Assembly (NCBI GenBank): GCA_011947345.1
Contig: JAAVTG010000023.1
Coordinates: 620,001-684,000 of the forward strand
Origin: Phytophthora quininea
Taxonomy: Eukaryota > Oomycota > Peronosporomycetes > Peronosporales > Peronosporaceae
Direction of reading: 5' to 3'
Length of the DNA: 64,000 nucleotides
A program made the translations under genes and the position numbers. This document shows, piece by piece, positions 9,671 to 23,393 of the stretch. The notes below the pieces were generated by a model. It did no database searches. It was not told the origin of the DNA and saw only the letters and a program-made list of their open reading frames with translations. The stretch's first letter is position 1, and each line of letters begins with the position of its first letter.

Positions 9671-12600
9671 ATGAATGTGGAGGTGGTACGCCAGAAGCTG
9701 GTGGACGGTGAGCCGGATGCCGTTCTCAAGGAGCTGGTAGACCTGTATCGCCGCGCCGAGATCCTGCACACGCCGCAGCTCGGCCGCATCCTGGAGGCGC
9801 TCTTCCCCGTCTGGAAGGGCTTACTACACACCAAGCTGACGCCTCAGCTGCGTGGCACGACGCCTAATCGCTGCCGGAAGGTCTTGCTGCAGATCCTGAA
9901 CCGCTTACCGAGCAACGAGACGCTGCGGCCGTACGTGCCGCAGCTGCTGCAGCTGCTCATGGAGGTGCTGCAAAAGGACAACGAGGACAATGCGCTCATC
10001 GCGCTCAAAACGCTCTTCGACCTGCACCGCAACTACAGACCAGGGCTGCGTAATGAAGTGCAGCCATTCCTGGAGCTTGTCCAGCTCATGTACAAGAGCC
10101 TGCCAGCCACAACGAAGAAGCATTTCAGCGGGCCGCCGGAGATACACAAATCCAGCGCTGCAACAACGCCAACTGCCGCAAAACCCGCAGCATCCACGGC
10201 TACTGCTGCTGGTGCTGCAGAAGGATTGAGTGCACAAACAGAGAAGACGAGTGAAGAAGCTGCAGCTGGCGCTGCTCAGACCGGTCAAGCAGGGTTAATT
10301 CCTCAGACTCGTGCCGCAGGGAAAGTGACGTGGTAGCTCGGGCTGGCGGCGACGCAGATACAGATGAGCAGATCCCAAGCAATTTGGAATCGTTTAAGAC
10401 CATCTCGGAACTGCCACTGATCATTATGCTACTCTTTCAGTGCTACCCGAGTTACATTGAGAGTTACATTCCGGTGCTGGTGCCGCTGATGATGTCAGCT
10501 CTCGCGTTACGCGCGCCTGACACAGCTGCAACCACACACCCGGCGAGGTATCTGGACTTTTGGATTGCCAGGTGAAGACGCTGTCTTTCGTGACGTACCT
10601 GCTGCGTGGGTGTGCCAATTTGATGCGACCATTCCAAGACGCCATTTGTGAAAACACCGTCAAGCTCCTTGTTGCATGCCCGAAGGATGCGTTTGTGTTA
10701 CGGAAGGATATTTTCGTGGCGGCGAGACACATTATCTCCACAGACTTTCGACGTGGCTTCTACTCGCAATTGGAATTACTGATGGACGACGATGTGTTGG
10801 TGGGTAAAGGCCGTTGCAGTTTCTATCAAATTCGTCCGCTGGCATACTCAACGTTAGCAGATATGATCCATCATGTACGGGATATGTTGACTTTGACGCA
10901 GGTGAGCACCATTGTGGACTTCTACGGCAAGCGCATTCATGATCCAACGCTTCCGATCTCGATCCAGACTACAAGTATTCGATTGCTGCTGAATCTTGTT
11001 GATATTAGCGCCAAGAATGAGGATGTTGACGCGTGGAAAGGTCGCAATATTTTATCTCGTATCTTGCTAATTATTTCCAGTAAGTTTGGCACCACATTAG
11101 CCAATCTGCCAGCAGCTCTTGCGACGACATTGCGGAATAAGTCCGTTGGAGACCGCAGTGATTTACTGGAAGGAGGGGCTATGGACAAAATCAAACAATC
11201 CAGTTTGCTTCCGAAGGAAGCAGTGAACAAATCTTTGTACGAGAAGAAATTGGAAGCGTTGTTGCTACCTCATTTACGTGTTCAGCGCCCTGGCGAAGCG
11301 CTGTCGGAGGAGGAACCAAGTATTCGTGACATTAAGTCGTTGTTGCGCACAATGATCCTGGGTATTCGCGCCGTTATATGGTGCACTGCCAACTATCGGA
11401 ATCCACATGCGAAGGATCTATCAACTGTGGATGCAAATTCTCCAGATGGGAATGGTTTATCATCATCGCAAGGAATGCTCGCGAATTTGGGTGCCGATAT
11501 TCTTGGCGGGACACCTAGCCGAGTGTCTGGGGGCAACGTGAACGGCGGGAATGGAGCTGAGCATGTTTACCCATTAACAGACGACGAGCGTTTGTTAATA
11601 GCGAAGGTCTTACGCAATGGCTTGCGATGCTTCATTTTATATACTCTGTCAGAGAACACAGTGTCAGAGGAAAAGCAAATGCTGGACCATTTTGCTGGCG
11701 CATTTACTGTGTTAGAGGCTGCAGACTTTCGTGATCTGTTTATCGCAAACATCGAGCTGCTCTATCAGTGCATTCTGCAAGACCACGCTATCTTGACGAT
11801 CCCCCAGCATTTTTGGCGAACTCAAATGTGAGCTGTTGGTTTGCAGAGATTCTGTTGAAGTTCTTGATTACTCAGATGGAGGATCTGAGTGTCGAAGCAG
11901 AAGGTGATCTTCCTGATACTAAACGTGTGGACAAAGTGATGAGCACTGAGAGCTTGGAATTTGAAAGAATGCGCGTCGTACCACAAGTACATCGCGCATC
12001 TATCGTTCTCCGATTATTCAAGATTGTCTTCGGCTCTGTTACATTGTTCAAGTCCAACGAGTCAGCACTATTCCCGCATTTGCGAACCATTATCGAGTCA
12101 TGCCTGAAGCAAGCAACGATTTCAAGGCATCCTGACAACTATTTGCTCCTGTTGCGGGCATTGTTTCGGTCAATTTCCGGTGGAAAGTATGAGAATTTCT
12201 ACAAAGAAGTCTTCCCGTTACTACCAGGCGTGTTGTCAGCGCTGATGCGGCTACAGAAGCACATTGGTAATCCCGCTATGCAAGATGTGCTGTTAGAATT
12301 GTGCCTCACGATTCCTGCGAGGCTGAGCTCACTGCTACAGTATCTTCCTTCACTAATGAAATCTGTGGTGCGCGCAATTTTATCACGTGGAGAGCTTGCA
12401 TACCTTGGACTGCGCACGCTCGAGTTTTGGGTAGACAACCTGAATCCAGATTTTTGTATCCTATCATGACATCTCAAGACCGATTGCTCACTGAGATAAT
12501 TGAGGCGTTGAACACGCACCTCATTCCACCACCGTACCCGTACGGCGAGCTTGCAATGCGAATCCTAGGCAAAATTGGTGGACGCAACCGCCAGTATCTC

Positions 12601-15600
12601 ATGGATCCGTTGAACCTCGACTACCATGACCATTCGTTTGCGGGATTGACGTTTACATTTCAATGGGACGGAGATGAAAATGGGATGGATATTGATATAG
12701 ACGGTGAAAATGGCCAAGACAGTATGTTGCACATGAATATGGATGGATTAGTTCGTCAGGCAACGAAAATACTTCGTGCGTACTTACGAAAAACACCCGT
12801 AGAGCGCAGTAATATCAGCAAGGTGGACTCGCGCCTCGTTGATGTGGATGAATTTGATGACGGCGAGAATTTACAGGGTCCTTCTTTTTGCTCGAGAAAG
12901 ATGACAAGACGCTTCAACTTGAGGCCGAGACGATGGATAAAATTAGCGGTTCAATTTTGCAGCATAAGCGTTGCGCTTTCTTGTTTGTGTCTCGCGCGGC
13001 TGTCGTGTCGCTTGATATCAACCATTACGCGAATGCTACTCAAGATACGGGAGATGGCAATTTGGTTGCGGAACATGTGCAGCCTATGACGAAGGTAATT
13101 TCTCGAGATGCTTGTAAAAGCTCACGTGATCAATTGCTACAGGTTTTGTTCGAGACGATGGTGGACATTGATGTTGGTGCTGAGGCCGAAAACGTGTTGG
13201 AAGGTATTGCTGGACACCTTACATTACTGTCGCTAGCCCATTGTTCGCGCAAACAACCTGATTTTGCTGTTCTCTCGTCGTTGCACGCTTCAACATTGTA
13301 CGCGGCAACACGCGGGTTATCCCCTGGTCGTCATTTGGCGACGACGAAGCGGATCGAGACGCTACGTGAAGCATCGTACGGCATTGCGAATATGGCGGAA
13401 GTAGATGTGACCAACGATTTTTATGATTTTGTGCAAGTGGTTGCGTTTGCACTGAGTTCACCCGATCAACGTGTTGTTGATGGGGGTAAGCGGATATTGA
13501 CTTTCATTGTGAAGACGGCACTGGAACAGTTTGCTACCCCGCAGTTGGCAGTAGAGCAGGGCGGCGCTCTCTTTAACAACATGTGCGCAGTTTTCGGACA
13601 CGCGTGTTACGATAAAGGAAGTTGGCGCAGAAAGCTGGGTGGTGCGATTGGCCTACGATTGTTAGTGGAGTTACTTGAGTGCCAGTGGTGCCATGAAAAC
13701 GAGCTGATTATTGTCAAGGCTCTCTTCTTTGTGCTGTCGGACCACCCCCTGAAGTCAGCGCAACAGTAAGTTCCGACACGGGCGAGGCGTTGGTACACAT
13801 AGTAAAATCCGCCTGGCAGGTTCGGGCAGAGTATGCCGATCAGATTGGTGGCACCGAGGCGGACAATGGCGAGTCCAAAAGAAGGATTTCCTGTCTTGTG
13901 TCGCTTTTCAGGACACTGAAGTCTTCCAGATGTTTGTTGTGGAGTTTTTAAGCCCGAAGGCCCCGTCGCGGCAGTACGCCAAACAGTGCATCGCTGCAAT
14001 CGCATCTCTTCAAGATACGACTGCTTCCGCGCTCCTGTATCCATACAACCAGTTGATCAGCAAGCAGATCACTGGATGTAATCTTCGTATGCTGCCTAGC
14101 AACACTAGGACGGGGTATGTGGACGCAATGGCTTACGCGTTATCGCTGGAGCCCCCATTTTTCGTTGACTAAAGAGATCATGGTTTTCCTTCAAGAAGTG
14201 TGGAGATTGATTTCCGAGGATTCGCACCGTGATGGAGTAACCCCAAATAGCCCTAATAGTGTTGGAGGAAGTACCCCAGCAATTCCAGGCTCAGGGGTGT
14301 CAGCGCAAGAGTATCCGTTTGGTCTTTCTCAAGCTTGTGAGCTACGCATCGCAGCCGCTAAACTACTTCGTGCGGCTTTTCTTGCTGCCCCCAACGATTT
14401 AAACCACCACCCGGAGTACCGCAATCGGTTTGTGGGAGTGTTTTTCCGATACCTAACGGGCCAGCCGCCGGAACTTGTTCAGGTAGCTCAGCAAGCTCTA
14501 ACGGACGTCATCTTGTTGAACAAGCAGAACAAAGACGTGTTTTTGCCCAAGGAGCTCTTGCAGCAGTGTCTACGGCCTGTTTTGCTCAACTTGGCCGATT
14601 ATCGAAAGTTGAACCTACCACTACTTGAGGGCCTGTCGCGTTTGTTGACCCTACTAAGCAGTTGTTTTAATGTGACACTTGGAGAAAAGCTTTTGGAACA
14701 CCTCAAGCAATGGCGAGACCCAGATCGGATCATCAAGGCTGGTATCTGGAAACGTGGCGAAGAACCTGCAGTTGCTGCGGCGATTGTTAATCTCTTTCAT
14801 TTGCTTCCCTCGAACGATGCATTCCTCGAGCCGCTGATCAATTGTGTCGTGGATTTGGAAGCGATGCTTCCCAAGTATGGAAGCTACGGCAAGATGAGCT
14901 CGCCGTATAGAATGCCGCTGACACGTTTTTGAATCGATATGCGTCGTTGACGATATCGTTTTTCCTTAAACGTGAGCATTTGGTGGAGGTGAAATACTCG
15001 TCACTGTTCCAGCAGCTCATTAAACTCCCCGAAGCTGCCCCGCTTCGTCAAGTTCTTATCGACGACGACGGTGCAGAGACCTGGTTGGGGCAACGTTTGG
15101 ACTCGCTCTCAAACTCAACGCTTCTGCAGGTGAAACAAAAGGCAATGGTACGGATTTATCGAGCGATGCGAAAATGCAGGCTCAGATCCAGCTGAATGCT
15201 CAAAAAGCAGCAGCACAAGCCATTGCAAGTGCGCAAGCACAAGGGATGACTCAATCTGCGGCTGAGGCCCGGGGAGTGCAGGCGCGCGCAGCCTACGTTG
15301 TAAAAGCCCAGGCACAAGTGAACGCGCAACAGGCTTTAAAGGTGCAATCTCAAGTGCAAATACAGGCTAACGCCCAGAAGCTGCATGCCCAGACGTTAGC
15401 AGCAGCACAGGCCCAAGGACTTTCACTGGTACAAGCTCAAGCCAAGGCGCAGTTTGCCAGTAAGGATTACATTGCAAAGGCTCAGAGTCATATCTCGTCT
15501 GCAGGACTGCAGACTGCATTGCCGAGCCCTTCAATAAATTCGCTGGTCACGCAGCAGCAGGCTCAGCAGCTACAAGCACAGATTCAGGTGAACGCCCAGA

Positions 15601-18600
15601 AAGTTCACGCCCAAGCACTAGCCACTGCACAAGCGCAAGGTCTCAAGCCCATGCAGGCGCAGGAAAAGGCGAAACAGGCCCAGGCAACGTATGTTCATCG
15701 TGCAAATGCCCAAGCCCAAGCAAAAATTGCTCGCGCTCAGAATCATGCGTCTCTGGCCATGAGCAGCAGCAACTCCGTGGCAGGTGGCGGTGGACCGTTT
15801 GCTTCAAAGATTCAGCAGGAGGCCCTTGAGCTGCATTATCAAGGTTTACGCCTCATTCGCTCGATCAGCAAACTTCACCCGTCGTGGCTGGCGTCACAAA
15901 CAGTAATCATCGAGTGCTTGCGGAAGGTATGGCGTTCGTCAGCTCGCGTCCAGCGGCTAGTTGCGCATGATCGTCTGCCAATTAAGTTCCACCTCGAGTC
16001 AAAGCTGTTGATCAAGTGTTTGATCACGTACAGCCGTGCAAAGCCAGAAGACGTGCAGGTGTTACTGGATATGGTGTCAGTATTCCTTCACCGCACTCCG
16101 TTTGATTTTAGCTTCTTACAAACATTTTATCGCGACGAAGTTGCTGCCAACTACAGTGCTGGAAACAAGCGGAGCTTGATTCGTGCATTCCTACGGATGC
16201 TTCGTGAGCCTGGGGCTTCGGAAGAGCTGAAGGTGCATGCAGTGCAATTGCTGATAATGCCGGTACTTATAACGTCGTTTGAAGACCCACACGTGAACAA
16301 TATCGACGTCATGGACCTAGACACTGTGATGTGGATGCTCCGAGAGATTTTGGCAAGCAAAGATTACCCAGCGGAGGCGATGCAAAGTTTGCGGATCGAG
16401 TTGTTGAAACTTGGAACCCTGCTAATCCAGCATATGAGCAAGTACGTGACAGACCACCGCAAAGAGGTGATCAAATTTGCATGGAATCACTTGAAAGCGC
16501 ATGACCTAACGTCAAAGTTATGGGCATACGTAAACGTTTGCCGATTCATCTCGGTTTACGACACACCGCCTAAGATTGTTTTGCAAGTGTATGTTGCGTT
16601 GTTGCGTACGCACGAAATGGATGCGCGATTTTTGGTGCGCAAGGCTTTCGATATTCTTTTACCCGCACTGCCAAGTCGATTACCATCCAACGAATTCATT
16701 AAGGCAATCAAGTGGACGAAGAAAATTGCGTACGAGGAAGGGCACGTTTTGGGGCAGTTGGTGCACATTTGGTTTCTGATTGTTCGCCATCCAGCGTTGT
16801 TCTACCCTTTTCGTGGTCAGTTTGTGCCGCTTATGGTTAATTCCCTGAATCGTTTGGCTATACCACCAAGCAGCACTCCTGATAATCGACGTCTTGCGGT
16901 AAATATTGTTGACTTGGTGATCTCGTGGGAGCAAACACGTCAAGATCGATTGGCGATCCGGAATGCCCCCACAAAAGCACTAAGCCCGAGTGGAGAGCTG
17001 AAGCGAAGTCCATCCGCGATGAGTGCTAGTGGCATACAGAACGATAATGCTGCCAAGAAACGGAAAGTGCTGGATGCCGATGGGAGTATAGATTCCGAGG
17101 CAAAATCTGTGGAAATACCATCAAGTACAAGCGAAACAAGTACGTTACAGACGGAAGTTCAACGCACTCCGACGTCACCGTCCTCAGACGCAATCCGATC
17201 TTCCAACGCCGAAGATGAATTCGAGCTGAGCAGTGCTATGGTTGACCTGGTCATCAACTTTGCTTTTCGGTTTGCTCTGGCATCTGCGGATAAGCAGGAA
17301 ACAAGCAGATTAGCGAAGACGTGCGGAGAGTTGTTTGACAAGGCCCTCCGGTTGTGGCCCTCCGCGTCCATTCGCTTTTCTTACTTTGACAAACTCATCG
17401 CAGTCACCGCGGAAACTGTGATTCGACAGCAGCAGCAATTGCAGACCGCAGCAGCCTCGGTGGGGGAACTGGACAGCAAGTTAGTGCGCCAATGCCCACT
17501 CCTCCAACAGTAATGCCGCCTTTTTTGCGGTACCGAAAGGTGCGCCGCTATCATCATTGGCTATCCTCGATGCGGTGCTGGGTATCTTGAACTCTTTGAT
17601 AACGCCTGAGGTGGTTTCGAAATCCAAACGCCCAATGCCGTACGTCATTCAATATGCTCCGCGGATAATGAAGTTGTTGGAACCCTGCTTCGATCGACAA
17701 AATTATGAGATTCAAGCTAGCCTAACAAAATTCCTTCGTCGGATGACAGAGGTACGTGCTCGCTGGTTGAGCTTGGGATTGTGCTAACTTGATGATTAAC
17801 ATTACTTCCTGATCTGATTACTTGATGCAGTTATATCCTCCGTCACGCGCACCTCAACCTTTGGTTGTCTGCAAGTTTTACCCGTGGCTTCGGGAAATTA
17901 TTAACGAACGGCTCGTAAACGCTGCTCTATTCCAACAAGATTTAGCAACTTTGGGGGAGCTGGTGGATCAGCTGGACTCGTCTCTAAGGCAAAAGGAACA
18001 AGCGCAACCCAAAGTGCTACTGGATCTAAAGCTGATAAACAAGGTGGGACGAGTATCGGTACTGCATCAGGGAAACAACAAAAGGACCCGAGTGGTATCA
18101 ATCCACTGATCAATCATGAAGCTGCGCGCATGCGTTTGTTGTTCTCACAACACCCTCGGGTGGTTGTGTCGCCGACAAGTTATCCTGGAGAATTTACGCT
18201 GAAATTGTTGAGCGGCCTCGCTGATGTTGCGCCAGAATTTGTTGACCATTTTGCGCCGTCGTTGCTAAAGCTAGCGCAACGATTTACGCGTGAACACTTA
18301 ATCCAATCTGCAGCTGCTGGGAACAATAACTCCAGCGGTGGAAAACGTGGAGGCGGCATCAACGGAACAGCGATTGGTGTAGAGAGTGGAAAAGCCATTG
18401 TGGATTCCTTTGGCGAAATCGGTGATGGCAACACCATCACTGGCTATTGTAGATGAGTGGAACCAAATGCAAGCGGGGAGGTCCAATCTTGCAGTGAATA
18501 ATATTGTGCGCCACGTCGTCAAGAAGCGCGATATACCCGGCGAGAAAACGGCGAAGAAGAAAACCATGAGCACCGATGGTAATGATTCATCTGCCACGTC

Positions 18601-21600
18601 GAAGATAAACAGTGCCATGAAGAAAAAATGGGAACATCAACAACTAACTTCGGTTCTCGTGGGGCAGTGGTGGGAACGAACAGCAAACGACCCATTGAGC
18701 TGCTCATTTTGTGCTACGCGCTGCTGGCAAAGTGCTCCTTCACGACAGCTGAACACAAACGACTTTACACGAACCTGTTGGTGCACTGCCTCGAGGGTTC
18801 GTTTAATATTCCTCTGCTGCTGCAAGTCACAAAAATTGTGGCGAAAATGATAGCGTCGACTGACGCTCGCTACCAGGTTCTGACCACCAAAGATAAGATG
18901 GCGCTGCTAAGCAAGATGTCGACGTTTGATCGGTTGAATGAGATTTCCGCGATACCGCTCAACGAGGAGTATTATCAACTGGTTCTGAAGCTGTGCAACC
19001 TGCCGCCTGGAGATGCAAAGGCTCACTCTTCGCATTTGCACCTTAGCCCGACTCAACAGAGTCACAGTCTAACGACACATTTCATGGCGGGGCTACTTGC
19101 CCCAGATGCGAGTACCCGAGAAAAATTCCTCCAACTCTTCTTCGCTGCCGCAGACTCCGGCCCTGTTGCTCGGCTTCAGCTCGTACTACGCCAAGACTGG
19201 CAAGCTTGCGGCACAAGATATTGGCCTGTAATTGCAATTGAGACGCTGATGGCGGCAATCTCCCCAGATGTGTCGCCGTCACTTTTGACGGTGGCGGGGC
19301 AGACCTCTTCGGATGCTAACCCTACGGCTGGGACAACCCAGCTCACGCGAAGTTCCTAGAGAGCTATGGGAGGGCGAAGACGTCAGAACTCACAATGGCT
19401 TTGCGTGATTTAGCTCATGTTGACTTAGAACTTGCGAAGGATCTGTGGGTAAGCCTATTCAGTGGTACATGGCAATTGCTTAAGGAGCCAGATCAAACGC
19501 AGGTGGCCAGTCAGCTTTTGAAGATTTTGGCGTCGAAGTACAACAAGCGAGACTTGAACGTCCCGCTGGGTGCGTCTACTCCTCGGCGCACGAATGTTGT
19601 CCAAACCTTGATGAAGGGAATCGTGAGCACAAATTCGACTGCGCCGGTGATGACGCCCGAACTCGTACTACACGTTGCCTCAGCGTATGACGTGTGGAGC
19701 AGCGCTATGCGGCTGTGCGAGTTCCAGGTCGAAAAAGCGGACCTGAGTGTGGAGAGCAGGTTGCGATGGATTGAGGCTCTTAGTGCCATCTGCAAGCAAT
19801 TGAGCGAAGACGACTTGCGCATTGGCTTGAGCCTGGAGAATATTGCTCAGCCAGAAACTCGAACAGCATTAACTTTGGAAGCGCTTGGGTGTGTGCATGA
19901 AGCGCAAGAGGAATACTTTCGGGCGCTGTCGAAAGCGCAGACTGGTCAAGTTGGCGTCGAAGACGTCAATCTTTCGAGCTACGACTGTGGGAAGAGCGCT
20001 GGGTGGGCTGTGCCAAGCAATTGTGCCAGTGGCAACTCATGAACGACTTTGCGAAGTCGACACAAAACCAGGAGTTGCTCTTGGATTGCGCTTGGAAGCG
20101 TGGTGACTGGGCGTCGGCTAAGCAGCTTCTTCTTTCCCCATCCATGCAGTCGTCGGCGGAGCTAGGATGTCCCCAAACACGACTACAACGACTCTACATT
20201 TCGATCCTGGATGCGGACAACAGGAGCGTCATCGATGGGCTCGTCGCACAGACGGCAGAATTGGCACTTCATCAATGGCAGGGGCTGCCACGGATCCTGT
20301 CACGGGCGCACATGCCACTCATGCATTTGTTCCACAAGTTTGTAGAGGTTAAAGAGTCGATCCAGATGATGGAGGATATCAAAACGGCAAGTGCGCAGCA
20401 CGCTGCCTTACCGAATCTCAAGCCCTCGATCAATACCTGGCGCGAACGATTACCGAACAAGTGGGAGCCTATTCTTCTTTGGGATGATATTCTCACGTGG
20501 AGATCGCACATGTTCCAAGTCGTTAAGACCACCTTTGCTTGGAGCGATGCGCAGATGTTGGCGTGCATGCATGACAGTCCGTGGTCCGTCATTAAACTTG
20601 CCCATACTGCTCGAAAGCAACGACTGCCGGACGTGTGCTTAGGAGCCCTCGCAAAACTGTATTCCGTCCCAGCAATGGACGTGCAAGATGCGTTCTCAAA
20701 GCTGCGCGAACAAGTAAGCATTTGCTATGAGAGCGCGACAGAGTACTCAGGTGGGCTGAGTATTCTCAACACGACCAACCTCGACTACTTCAGCTTAAGG
20801 CAGAAGGCTGAGATGTTTAGACTGAAGGCTCTCTTTTGGAAGCGCAAGGGGCCTTACCGGATGCGAACCAAACCTTCTCGCATTGCTTGCAGATATGCGA
20901 TAGTTATGGCAAGGGCTGGCTGTCTTGGGGCCACTACTGCTATCGACTATTCCTTGTGCGGAAGGAGCTCGCGTTAGCCTCACAAACCATCGCGTGCTAT
21001 CTGCAGGCAATTCACCACAGATGCAATTCAGCGCGGCTTATGATCGCACGCGTGCTCTGGCTGCTTAACGTGGACGACCGGCGAGGGGTGCTCATCCAGG
21101 CTTTCGAGACGCATGGCAAGCAATTGCCTATTTGGATTTGGATTATTTGGATCCCACAGCTGCTCATGGCACTTGGGCGTCCTGAGGCTCCACAGATTCG
21201 TGGATTGCTTCGAGGTCTCTCGGCGAAATTCCCCAGGCGCTGTATTATACAATGAGGGCTTTCTTCTTGGAAAATCGCGATAACGCTATGGCAGTAGCAA
21301 ATCAGCAGCAACAGGCAACCGGAACGCCGCCTTCTGCAACTGCAAAGCCGCAAGCTGGGTTGCATATGTACTACCGAACCAAATCGGGGCATGTTGTAGG
21401 AGTTCCCTCTACAATGACAGCGACACAGATCCAGGCAATCGCAGGACTTGTTGGTCCTCCTCGACCAACGCCTGCTGCATTCAATGCGGCGCCAGGTATT
21501 GTTCTGACGCTAGACGCGTGGAATGAGAAAGTCCGCAGCAACGGAGGAGATGGCCATGTGTCAAAGGCCGAAGTTGGACCTGTCCAGTACACCGAAGACT

Positions 21601-23321
21601 TGCTAAACTTCTTGCGACGATCTCATGACTCGTTGACGTTTGAGATGGAGTGTATGCTGGAAGAGATGATCACGCGGTTCAGACCGGAGCCTGAAGAGGA
21701 GCTTCTGACCGCTGTACACGCCCTATTACTGAAATGCTACCAACTGCCTAGACTCACCAAGACGGAGCCTGTGCCGAAAATGCTGCGTGCAGCACTGGCC
21801 AGAGTTTGCCGCAAGTTGTTCGTCTTGCTGCCGCACCAAAAGAATGAAAAACACGAGGCTTTTGTCGCCGAGTTCAAGGATACCTTCGAGCGGGACTTCT
21901 CTCCGTTAGGAGCTGAAGCGCCGGAGCAAGCTGACACAGCGACCACGCTGTACGAGATCATGAACCGACTGAAACGATGGAAAACTTTACTACAGCTGCG
22001 TGTCAAGAAGGTGGGGAAGCGCAATGCAGGGAAACTGTATCTGGAGCGATGCAGTCGTCACCTGATGGAGCTTAGCAGTTCGAACATGGAGGTTCCCGGC
22101 CAATACGTCTCTGACAGTGAGCCTATTAAGGACCTGCATGCACGTATACAACACTTTGAGAGTACTGTGGACGTGCTACTGCGCAACGGCTTCACACAAC
22201 GACGAGTGGCCATGGGTGGCAGCGACGGCCGAGCGTACTACTTTTTGGTCCAATACGCGATGACGCACATCACACGCACAGACGAGAGGATGATGCAGAT
22301 GTACTTGCTGATCAATCGGCTGCTGCATCGTCACAAGGAAACCAAAAAGCGCAATACGGCCTTCCACGTGCCCAAGGTGATCCCTCTCACACCTCGGGTA
22401 CGTCTTCTCGAGGACCATCGCGATTTCGTCACACTGGGCGAAATCTACGAGCTGGATTGCCAGATCGAGAACAAGGACCCTGATCTTCCTGTGGAGTTAT
22501 ATCGTGAGAGGGTTAGCGAGGCCTACGCTGCAACAAATGGGTCAAACGCGCAAGAGGATGAGCGTGTGACGCAGGCTAAAGCCCGCGCCTTCCGGGAAAT
22601 CTGCAGCGATCATGTGCCCGAGACTCTTTTGGCCAAGTATGTGCACGGGATCTCTGCTAACAGCGACGCTTACTTCCAGTTCCGCAGTGAATTCACAAAG
22701 CATCTAGCACTCTCGAGCTTCCTGTCGTATGCGCTTTTTGTCGGAGACCGAGCGCCACACCGAGTCCTGTTCTCAAGACGCACTGGCTGCGTGGTAAGCA
22801 CCGAGCTGCGCCCTGGATATGCCAGCAGCGGGATCCTGGAGGCGGCCACGTCCATGCCGTTTCGCTTAACCCGCAATCTGCACAACTTTATGACGCGTCC
22901 AGGCGTTGAAGGACCGTTTAGCGTTGGGATGGCAGCGGCGGCGGAAGCGCTAATGAGTGAAGAGGATATCCTCAGCAACCAGCTGTGTCTCTTCTTCCGC
23001 GATGACTTACTGTCATGGCATGCGTCAAAAACTCGACTGGTGTCGCTGGATTCTCAAGCGCAGACGTCGGGACGAGTGTCATCTCCGGCAGCTGCGTCAG
23101 CACCGAGCTCGCCAGCGCTAACGCAACGTCATGTGGAGTCACAAGTACAACAAAGGGTTGAAGCCAACGTGGGTCTTGTGCTGGAACGCATTCGCGGCGT
23201 CTCACTCAAGAAAGACACCGGCGAATCTGCCCGTGGCAAGAGTGTGCGCGAGCTGCTCGATATTGCTACTAGTCCAGAGCGCCAGCGCGAGATGTATCCC
23301 ACGTGGTATCCGTGGCTGTAG
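9671..23321 (+). CDS. TRA1: TRA1/TRRAP, PIKK-family pseudokinase scaffold of SAGA and NuA4 (about 20 apparent frameshifts)
   Basis: This is the giant activator-binding scaffold of histone acetyltransferase complexes. The coding potential is nearly continuous over 13.6 kb (about 4,500 residues, somewhat above the usual 3,800). Order: N-terminal HEAT repeats (from 9671), long helical repeats including QVKTLSFVTYLLRG and PLAYSTLADMIHHVRD (near 10570-10880), an A/Q-rich insertion (15174-15780), the FAT domain (about 19390-21250), a PI3K-like domain and a C-terminal FATC ending YPTWYPWL. The kinase loop reads FVGDRAPHRVLF without the catalytic Asn, and the DFG position is STE, so it is a pseudokinase as in TRRAP. 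One clear GT-AG intron occurs near 17750-17830. Frame breaks mostly sit at homopolymers (10558-10561, 11810-11814, 12451-12455, 12885-12889, 13745-13749, 14926-14930, 17521-17526, 21231-21234 and others), each repaired by one added base. I treat it as a functional gene. Confidence 0.9.
15174..15780 (+). repeat. A/Q-rich imperfect triple repeat inside TRA1
   Basis: Three related units, each about 50-65 residues, share a core of the form QIQxNAQKxxAQxLAxAQAQG followed by an Ala/Gln/Lys-rich helix ending near a Tyr (AAYVVKAQ, KDYIAKAQ, ATYVHRAN). Cores lie near 15180, 15355 and 15585. They are in frame with the downstream HEAT region and flanked by normal TRA1 sequence on both sides. The composition predicts a long helical or coiled segment. 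I know of no such insertion in animal or yeast TRA1/TRRAP. Confidence 0.65.
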
Positions 23322-23393
23322 CTGTGGTCCTGTGTGGGTTTATTAGGTTGAAGAGCATGTGAATGGATAAATATGTTATTTGCTGTATTACTT

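Noticed and set aside
10297..10322. A 26-nt GT-AG segment in TRA1 that would also restore frame as a mini-intron
   Set aside because: It is shorter than any credible spliceosomal intron here, and one added G in the neighbouring GGG run repairs the frame just as well.
10558..14930. Programmed ribosomal frameshifting at the repeated TTTTTG sites of TRA1
   Set aside because: The breaks also occur at A, C and G runs and in many unrelated genes, and no shared stimulatory structure or slippery heptamer is seen; sequence error fits better.
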